Shown here: one piece after another, positions 57,682 to 64,000 of the stretch
How the letters are laid out: the number at the start of each line of letters is the position of its first letter
How positions within the stretch are numbered: position 1 is the stretch's first letter
Made by a program: the position numbers and the translations under genes
Notes under the pieces: model-generated
The model's database searches: none
Told to the model about the DNA's origin: nothing
The model's input: only the letters and a program-made list of their open reading frames with translations
Assembly: GCF_013372205.1 (NCBI RefSeq)
Contig: NZ_CP053831.1
Coordinates: 1-64,000 of the forward strand
Reading direction: 5' to 3'
DNA length: 64,000 nt
Origin: Campylobacter mucosalis
Lineage (GTDB): Bacteria; Campylobacterota; Campylobacteria; Campylobacterales; Campylobacteraceae

Positions 57682-57953
57682 AATTTTACAAGGCAAAACT
57701 TCGCCAAGCAGTCGTGATAAATAGCAACCTAGGCAAGAATTATGATATAAAAATTTTACTTCCTATTACAACCTATCAGGATAAATTTAAAGACATTCCA
57801 TTTTTTTATAAATTAAAAGATTCTGTTGAACTGGGACTGGATAATGTTTCTGCGGTTAACTGCTTTCAAGTGAAGTCATTTTCTAGTGAGAGATTTAAGC
57901 ATAAACTCGGCAAGGTTGATAGCAAAACGCTTTATGAGCTTCAAATTCACTAG
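57671..57953 (+). pseudogene. MazF/PemK-like toxin remnant
   Basis: The end, VSAVNCFQVKSFSSERFKHKLGKVDSKTLYELQ, matches the C-terminus of MazF-family endoribonucleases (DSAINCFQIRxVS...). The N-terminal GDIY...K-RPAVVIS part is mostly lost: an ATG at 57671 (MTSEILQGK) is out of frame with the body, which reads KAKLRQAVVINSNLG. Truncated and frameshifted. The pair with the broken antitoxin just upstream indicates a dead toxin-antitoxin module. Confidence 0.7.
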
Positions 57954-58009
57954 CATTTTCTAAAAATATCTCTTAACAATACCGAATTTATCGGCATTTG
58001 AGTGGCATA

Positions 58010-58025
58010 TTGTACCTTGGTACAA
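58010..58025. promoter_or_regulatory. Palindromic operator candidate upstream of adhesin
   Basis: TTGTACC, 2-nt spacer TT, GGTACAA: 7-bp perfect arms directly abutting the -35 of the adhesin promoter. A dimeric activator or repressor site is likely from position. Confidence 0.55.
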
Positions 58026-58054
58026 TTGATTAAACTTCCGTAGCTAGGTATAAT
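58026..58054 (+). promoter_or_regulatory. Sigma-70 promoter of the adhesin gene
   Basis: -35 TTGATT at 58026-58031, a 17-bp spacer, and a consensus -10 TATAAT at 58049-58054. The start codon is 28 bp downstream with AAGGAG at 58072-58077. This is the best-matching promoter in the window, unusual for Campylobacter in having a recognisable -35. Confidence 0.75.
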
Positions 58055-58082
58055 CAGCTAACTTTTTTAGTAAGGAGAGAAA

Positions 58083-61000
58083 ATGGCAACACAAGTAGGG
58101 ATCGTCAAGCAGGCGACCGGTAGCGTTATCGCAGTAGATGCGAATGGCAACCAAAGAATTTTACACGTAGGCGATGCTATTTTTATGGGCGAAGTCGTTA
58201 AGGCGCAAGCTAATGCTAGCACAGTCTTATCAATGGATAACGGCAGCGAAGTAAGCGTTGGTGCTAATGATGTTATAGCTATAGATAGTAGCGTATCACA
58301 AGGTCAAAGCTTTGGAGATGAGTCAGTTGTGGCTGATTTATCTGATTTACAAAAAGCTATTTTAAATGGTGCAGATTTAACAAATTTAGAAGAAACTGCA
58401 GCAGGCGGTAACGCAGGTAGTGGAGGTGCAGGTGGCACAGCCCAAATAAATCAAGCATACTTTGCTGATGGCGGACACTACTCAAACATAAATGTCAGAT
58501 ACAGAGAACTTGGAGATAATAACTTTGGTGAATTATCGCCATTTAACGGCGTAGATGGTGCTCCAGGTGACGGCGAAACGCTAGCTACAATAGCACCTAT
58601 AAATCCACCAAGGGTTATATCAATTGATAACAAACATCCATCAGCTCCAACAAACGATACTACACCAGCTATTAAGGTGGACATAGATTTTGGTAAAGTA
58701 CCTGCTTTATTTGATAATAATGGTAACTTTATCCCAGCTGACACGACAGATAATGGCGATGGCACTTGGACTTTAATACCAAAAGATGCTATTGATAATC
58801 CAAATAATTTAAATGTAGCCGCAACCGATCCAAATACAAATAGAGAGTCGATCCCAGTGCCTGTTAGACCGAATATTGACGTAACACCTCCAAACCTAAC
58901 AATCGATCTAATCAAAAATGGCGATACAACAGTAACTGGAAAAACAGAACCAGGTGCACAAGTAGAAGTAACATTCCCTAACGGAGAAAAAGTTTCAGTT
59001 ACAGCTAATGATGATGGTAGCTACACAGCACAAATTCCAGATGGTGTAACTCTAAGCGATGGCAACAAAGTAACAGTAGTCGCAAAAGATGAAGCAGGCA
59101 ACACAACAACACCAGTAGAGACAACTATTGATAGAGTAGCGCCAGACGTAAAAATAGACATAATCAAAAATGGTGATACAGCAGTAACTGGAACAACAGA
59201 ACCAGGTGCAAAAGTAGAAGTAACACTTCCTAACGGAGTTAAACTACCACCAGTTACAGCAGATGAAAAGGGTAAATACTCAGCAGAGCTTCCAAAAGAT
59301 TTAGTATTAAAAGATGGCGATAAAGTAACAGCAGTTGCAACAGATCCAAGCAACAACACAACAAATACACCATCTCAGACAATCATTGATAGAACTGCAC
59401 CAGTTGATATAGAATTTGCAACTGAAATAAGAACAGGTGATCACGTAAATCCATTTGGTAGACCAGTAACTATAACACTACAAGATAAAGAAGTCGATGC
59501 AGATAAATTTGCTATTAAGATTAAAGATGAAAATGGCAATGTTCTATTTGACTTTACAAGAAATATATCAACTGATGGCAAAGCAACATTTACATTCTAC
59601 ACAAATGGTGATGATCTACCACGATTACAAAACATCAACCTAGAAGTTGTAGCTATGAAAAATGGCAAACCAGCAACAGACAACTCAGGCAATGAAGCTA
59701 GAGTTAGCAAGGTATCAGAGGCTGTACAGATTGAGGCACCAGTTATCACAAAAGCTCAAGATAATGTAGGTAGTAAAACAGGTGATTTAACAAGTGGAGC
59801 AAAAACAGATGATACAACTCCAACTATCCAAGGCACAACAAAATACCCACACTCTACAATAGGTATATTTGATAAAGACGGTAACCTAGTAGGCGAGGGT
59901 AAAGCAGATCCACAAGGAAATTTCAGCATTGAGCTAAAAACTCCATTAACAACACAAGGTGAAAACCCATTAACAGCTGCTATAATCAACGAAAGAACCG
60001 AAAGCTTCTCAAACGATCCAGTTAAATCAGTATCAAACAAATCAGGCACATTTAATGTTAATGTTGATACGGATGCTCCAAACAGCATAACAATCGATCT
60101 AATCAAAAATGGCGATACAACAGTAACTGGAAAAACAGAACCAGGTGCAAAAGTAGAAGTAACATTCCCTAACGGAGAAAAAGTTTCAGTTACAGCTAAT
60201 GATGATGGTAGCTACACAGCACAAATTCCAAATGGTGTAACTCTAAGCGATGGCAACAAAGTAACAGTAGTCGCAAAAGATGAAGCAGGCAACACAACAA
60301 CACCAGTAGAGACAACTATTGATAGAGTAGCGCCAGACGTAAAAATAGACATAATCAAAAATGGTGATACAGCAGTAACTGGAACAACAGAACCAGGTGC
60401 AAAAGTAGAAGTAACACTTCCTAACGGAGTTAAACTACCACCAGTTACAGCAGATGAAAAGGGTAAATACTCAGCAGAGCTTCCAAAAGATTTAGTATTA
60501 AAAGATGGCGATAAAGTAACAGCAGTTGCAACAGATCCAAGCAACAACACAACAAATACACCATCTCAGACAATCATTGATAGAACTGCACCAGTTGATA
60601 TAGAATTTGCAACTGAAATAAGAACAGGTGATCACGTAAATCCATTTGGTAGACCAGTAACTATAACACTACAAGATAAAGAAGTCGATGCAGATAAATT
60701 TGCTATTAAGATTAAAGATGAAAATGGCAATGTTCTATTTGACTTTACAAGAAATATATCAACTGATGGCAAAGCAACATTTACATTCTACACAAATGGT
60801 GATGATCTACCACGATTACAAAACATCAACCTAGAAGTTGTAGCTATGAAAAATGGCAAACCAGCAACAGACAACTCAGGCAATGAAGCTAGAGTTAGCA
60901 AGGTATCAGAGGCTGTACAGATTGAGGCACCAGTTATCACAAAAGCTCAAGATAATACAGGTAGCAAACAAGGTGATTTAACAAGTGGAGCAAAAACAGA

Positions 61001-64000
61001 TGATACAACTCCAACTATCCAAGGCACAACAAAATACCCACACTCTACAATAGGTATATTTGATAAAGACGGTAACCTAGTAGGCGAGGGTAAAGCAGAT
61101 CCACAAGGAAATTTCAGCATTGAGCTAAAAACTCCATTAACAACACAAGGTGAAAACCCATTAACAGCTGCTATAATCAACGAAAGAACCGAAAGCTTCT
61201 CAAACGATCCAGTTAAATCAGTATCAAACAAATCAGGCACATTTAATGTTAATGTTGATACGGATGCTTCTGATGTTGACGTAGTAGCCAATAGAAACGG
61301 CGATGTAAGCGTAGTAGTTTCAAACAATGATGGAGAGAGGCTAACCATATCTTACACAGCGACTGATGGCTCTAAAAAAGAGGCTGTATATACAAAAGGT
61401 GCTAACGGCGTATGGAGCACTACAAGCACTGATGCAAATATTGACAAAACATCAGTTGCCAACGCAAACGGCAACCAGGTTATTAACATCAAAGACGCTG
61501 GAACACAAAATGGCACAGAAGTTAAAGCAACTATGGTTGATTCGACTGGTAACGAAGGTAGCGATCAGGCGACAGCTAAAACTCCGCTTCAAGCACCTAC
61601 TATCACTTACGGCGAAGACACCGACACTAACGGTTCTCTAACAAGAGATGAGTCATCAAAAGATGGCAACACAGCTAAAACTACAGCGACTGTTACACTA
61701 TCTAACGAGGCAGCAGCTGGAGATGTCCTAACTATCAAAGATGAGTTAGGCAACGTGATCGGTAAATATAACGTAGTTGATAATAACAATGGCAACCTAG
61801 AGCTACAACCTGATAATTCAGTCGATAACAGCCAAAACAAAGTTGTAAATGGAAAATCTGTCGAAGTTCCTGCTACGTTTAATATAACTGGAAGCAACAC
61901 AGATACATCTGCAAGTATCACAGCTGAAATTTCGACAACAGATGGAAGCAACATAACTCAAAGCTTGACAAAAGCTATTAGCACAGAAAAACTTGGCGAT
62001 ATATCACTTGACTTTTATGAGGGCGATCATAAAATGCCTTATGAGGATTGGCAAAATGGCGGTGCCACAAAAGAACAAGCTAAGTCTGACGGCGATATTA
62101 AAAACGCAACAGCTAAGATCACGCTACCGACAAATATTGCTACTGGCGATGTTATAAATATCAAAATAACTGATAATGTAGACGGAACAATATCTGGCAC
62201 AACTCTAACGCCTAATGTTGTGGATGTTTCAGTTAAAGTTACTAAAAATGCTGACGGCACATTTACATTTACTGAAACTACAAACACAGGTAAAGTGGGC
62301 ACTAAAACGATAGCACCTAGCAACGGTTCTATTGTGCTAGATGTAGAAAAAGTTCCTACACACTCTCGTGATGAAGTGGTAAATAAATTTAAAGATAGCG
62401 GACTTGGAAATAGTCAATTTAGCACGAGCGTCAAAGTAGATCTAGTTGGAAGCGGTGGTGAAGTTAGATCAGCTACTAAGTATCATCAGATCATGAAAGA
62501 TATGAATGAACTTAAGATCAGCTACGAGGACGACACTAACAAAGATGGCACACTATCTGTGACAGAGAATTTCAAAGACGGCGATACGACTAAGACAAAT
62601 GTCATAATCGACCTACCTTATGCTGCAAAAGTAGGCGATGTCGTCAATGTGGAATTTAAAGTTGGTGATGAAGTCAAAGAAAATAAAACCATAACTATAG
62701 ATGCGGATATGAAAAAAGCCGATAAGATCACACTACAAGCTCCTGTCGAGAGTGGTAAGAGTGCTGAAACTAGTGTATCTATCACAACTAAAGATGATAA
62801 GGGTGTCAGCCAAACTCACAAAGCTAACGCAAGTGTAAATGTAGACGCCGACACAGCCCCTGAAAAACCTGTCATTACAGAGATAACAGATGATGTGGTA
62901 GGTGGAGTTGCAAATGGCAAGATAGGTAAAAATGGTGTTACAAATGACGCTACTCCAACCATCAAAGGCACTGCAACAGCAGGAACTGAGATCAAAGTAT
63001 ATGACGGCAATACACTAATAGGCACTACAAAAGCTGATAATAGCGGCAACTGGACGCTAAGCACATCTGCTCTAAAAGATGGCTCACACAACATCACAGC
63101 TGTTGCTGAGAGCCTAACTGGCATAAAATCTCCTAAGTCTGATGCTTATGATATCAATGTAGATACAAAAGTTGGTATCGAGATCAAGGCTGACGGCGAA
63201 GTGGTAACCACAGACGCTGGTAACGCAAAACCTGTGGTTACCGTAGACGGAAAAGTTGTAACGTTAGAGAGCAATAATGGCAAACTTTACATACCAAAAG
63301 GTAGCCTAAATGCAAATAGTAAAATTTCAGCAACAGTGACAGACGAAGCTGGAAATACAGCGAAAGTTGATACAACAGTAAAAGTTGCTACTAAGTATGT
63401 TGATGCCACAGATGAAATTCCTGAAACACAAAATGGCTTAACAGGAAAAATGTGGTCTTGGGGCGGTGTTGCAAACAACAATCTATCAACATTTAATACA
63501 CACGCAGATAATCACAATGTTGAGATTAGAAACCAAATTGCAAAAACTGGTAACGATTTAGGCACTACATATAGTGGTTGGAATATAGTAAGATCAGTAG
63601 CTCACAATACAACTCAGGTATATTCATTTGGTGGCACTACACTAGTTAAAGGTGCTAAGATTGAAAACGGCAAGAGCAAAATGTATGTTGAGTATTTAAG
63701 TGCTAATGGAACACCTGCTAGTGGTAACGAAGTTAAATTGATTGTTAAAGTAGATGGCAAAGAGGAATTTACAAGTGTTGGATGGTCTGGTTCTTCATCT
63801 TCAAACGGTGGCGGTTGGGTAAATAACATCATATTTGATGTTCCAAATCTAAACGGCAAACACGACGTAGAAGTAGTTGTTGGTGTATGGAATCCACAAT
63901 ATAATAGAGCTGTTGTTGGTATAATTGATGAAAATGGAAACAAAATTCCATTAGGTCAAGGTGGTGGTACAATAGAAACGAAAGTATATACTGAGCCATT
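58083..64000 (+). CDS. Giant LapA-like repetitive surface adhesin (5' part)
   Basis: Open frame of at least 1972 codons, running off the window. Residues 1-100 (VGIVKQATGSVIAVDANGNQ, RILHVGDAIFMGEVV) match the N-terminal retention module of LapA/BapA-type type I secreted adhesins. A TAAG site at residues 105-108, followed by a Gly-rich linker, sits exactly where LapG proteases cut LapA. From about residue 270 come Ig-like repeats with VTGTTEPGAKVEVT and AVATDPSNNTTNT motifs. Residues about 273-665 and 670-1062 are near-identical copies. Later parts carry further bacterial Ig-like domains, such as ATPTIKGTATAGTEIKVYD. It is predicted to tether cells to surfaces. The C-terminal secretion signal and transporter genes lie outside. 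Confidence 0.88.
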   Translation, partial: MATQVGIVKQATGSVIAVDANGNQRILHVGDAIFMGEVVKAQANASTVLSMDNGSEVSVGANDVIAIDSSVSQGQSFGDESVVADLSDLQKAILNGADLTNLEETAAGGNAGSGGAGGTAQINQAYFADGGHYSNINVRYRELGDNNFGELSPFNGVDGAPGDGETLATIAPINPPRVISIDNKHPSAPTNDTTPAIKVDIDFGKVPALFDNNGNFIPADTTDNGDGTWTLIPKDAIDNPNNLNVAATDPNTNRESIPVPVRPNIDVTPPNLTIDLIKNGDTTVTGKTEPGAQVEVTFPNGEKVSVTANDDGSYTAQIPDGVTLSDGNKVTVVAKDEAGNTTTPVETTIDRVAPDVKIDIIKNGDTAVTGTTEPGAKVEVTLPNGVKLPPVTADEKGKYSAELPKDLVLKDGDKVTAVATDPSNNTTNTPSQTIIDRTAPVDIEFATEIRTGDHVNPFGRPVTITLQDKEVDADKFAIKIKDENGNVLFDFTRNISTDGKATFTFYTNGDDLPRLQNINLEVVAMKNGKPATDNSGNEARVSKVSEAVQIEAPVITKAQDNVGSKTGDLTSGAKTDDTTPTIQGTTKYPHSTIGIFDKDGNLVGEGKADPQGNFSIELKTPLTTQGENPLTAAIINERTESFSNDPVKSVSNKSGTFNVNVDTDAPNSITIDLIKNGDTTVTGKTEPGAKVEVTFPNGEKVSVTANDDGSYTAQIPNGVTLSDGNKVTVVAKDEAGNTTTPVETTIDRVAPDVKIDIIKNGDTAVTGTTEPGAKVEVTLPNGVKLPPVTADEKGKYSAELPKDLVLKDGDKVTAVATDPSNNTTNTPSQTIIDRTAPVDIEFATEIRTGDHVNPFGRPVTITLQDKEVDADKFAIKIKDENGNVLFDFTRNISTDGKATFTFYTNGDDLPRLQNINLEVVAMKNGKPATDNSGNEARVSKVSEAVQIEAPVITKAQDNTGSKQGDLTSGAKTDDTTPTIQGTTKYPHSTIGIFDKDGNLVGEGKADPQGNFSIELKTPLTTQGENPLTAAIINERTESFSNDPVKSVSNKSGTFNVNVDTDASDVDVVANRNGDVSVVVSNNDGERLTISYTATDGSKKEAVYTKGANGVWSTTSTDANIDKTSVANANGNQVINIKDAGTQNGTEVKATMVDSTGNEGSDQATAKTPLQAPTITYGEDTDTNGSLTRDESSKDGNTAKTTATVTLSNEAAAGDVLTIKDELGNVIGKYNVVDNNNGNLELQPDNSVDNSQNKVVNGKSVEVPATFNITGSNTDTSASITAEISTTDGSNITQSLTKAISTEKLGDISLDFYEGDHKMPYEDWQNGGATKEQAKSDGDIKNATAKITLPTNIATGDVINIKITDNVDGTISGTTLTPNVVDVSVKVTKNADGTFTFTETTNTGKVGTKTIAPSNGSIVLDVEKVPTHSRDEVVNKFKDSGLGNSQFSTSVKVDLVGSGGEVRSATKYHQIMKDMNELKISYEDDTNKDGTLSVTENFKDGDTTKTNVIIDLPYAAKVGDVVNVEFKVGDEVKENKTITIDADMKKADKITLQAPVESGKSAETSVSITTKDDKGVSQTHKANASVNVDADTAPEKPVITEITDDVVGGVANGKIGKNGVTNDATPTIKGTATAGTEIKVYDGNTLIGTTKADNSGNWTLSTSALKDGSHNITAVAESLTGIKSPKSDAYDINVDTKVGIEIKADGEVVTTDAGNAKPVVTVDGKVVTLESNNGKLYIPKGSLNANSKISATVTDEAGNTAKVDTTVKVATKYVDATDEIPETQNGLTGKMWSWGGVANNNLSTFNTHADNHNVEIRNQIAKTGNDLGTTYSGWNIVRSVAHNTTQVYSFGGTTLVKGAKIENGKSKMYVEYLSANGTPASGNEVKLIVKVDGKEEFTSVGWSGSSSSNGGGWVNNIIFDVPNLNGKHDVEVVVGVWNPQYNRAVVGIIDENGNKIPLGQGGGTIETKVYTEP
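58899..61268 (+). repeat. Near-perfect tandem duplication, 1191-bp period
   Basis: The segment 58899-60077 recurs at 60090-61268, offset 1191 bp (397 codons), with only a handful of base differences. Examples: Gln to Lys in EPGAQ/KVEV, Asp to Asn near the first Ig repeat, and a few changes near 59765/60956. Each unit contains two Ig-like repeats, a linker domain and a third Ig-like repeat. It indicates recent duplication and a site for repeat-number variation. The copies could also collapse in assembly. Confidence 0.92.

Noticed and set aside
58899-61268. Regular repeats considered as a CRISPR array
   Set aside because: Repeats are 1.2 kb and lie in frame within a protein-coding region.
58478-63943. 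Many antisense open frames (for example 58478-58915, 59021-59359, 60947-61348) and a plus-strand frame at 61366-61641
   Set aside because: They are shadows of the repetitive adhesin frame; duplicated at the 1191-bp offset, with no ribosome binding sites and Ser/Val-rich composition.

Overview
The window is AT-rich and carries dnaA at its first base, followed by dnaN and gyrB, so it appears to be the conventional start of a circular chromosome. Gene content and order point to a Campylobacter, but not C. jejuni itself. The markers are a desulforubrerythrin, the rlmN/small hydrophobic protein pair, the ksgA-rnj order, aspA-dcuA, soluble chemoreceptors, a phase-variable G tract and many TTG/GTG starts. 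Species cannot be fixed from the sequence alone.

Layout. 0-9.6 kb: replication genes with DnaA-box-like motifs between dnaA and dnaN, a membrane protein with decayed GGDEF/EAL domains, a queF with a long basic tail, an HD-domain protein, the SRP RNA (minus strand) and three small genes. 9.6-22.6 kb: anaerobic ribonucleotide reductase (nrdD, a separate ORF carrying its glycyl-radical tail, an Abi-like gene, nrdG), a CPBP protein, a BASS transporter, a decayed DUF262/DUF1524 restriction gene, nrdA, fic, purB and a RluA-type synthase. 22.6-32.4 kb: desulforubrerythrin, a tiny divergent HTH/small-ORF module, rlmN, a 1.2 kb graveyard with a Sel1-repeat remnant, hisF, ksgA, rnj, an arabinose-5-phosphate isomerase and an RsuA/RluB synthase.

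32.4-41.3 kb looks like a metabolic unit. A complete nickel-pincer-cofactor operon (larA-larC-larE-larB) is divergent from a DcuB-type C4-dicarboxylate transporter, followed by an AGCS amino-acid symporter and a malate:quinone-oxidoreductase-like enzyme. This context makes malate a serious alternative to lactate as the LarA substrate. Two copies of a palindromic AT-rich element lie 120 bp apart in the shared larA/dcuB intergenic region. aspA-dcuA at 50-53 kb completes an aspartate/fumarate uptake and metabolism theme.

41.3-57.3 kb: a dCache chemoreceptor, rarA preceded by an AAA-ATPase plus putative PD-(D/E)xK nuclease pair (candidate two-gene defence system), a GNAT, a formyltransferase switched by a G9 tract, a polytopic membrane protein, ung, dapF, coaE, purM and a cytoplasmic MCP/PAS pair resembling energy-taxis receptors. 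57.3-64 kb: a broken RHH/MazF-like toxin-antitoxin remnant, then the first 5.9 kb of a giant LapA-like adhesin. The adhesin has a retention module, a TAAG LapG-type site, an almost perfect 1191-bp internal duplication and a strong promoter with an abutting palindrome; it runs off the window.

No rRNA, tRNA, CRISPR array, insertion sequence or prophage was recognised.
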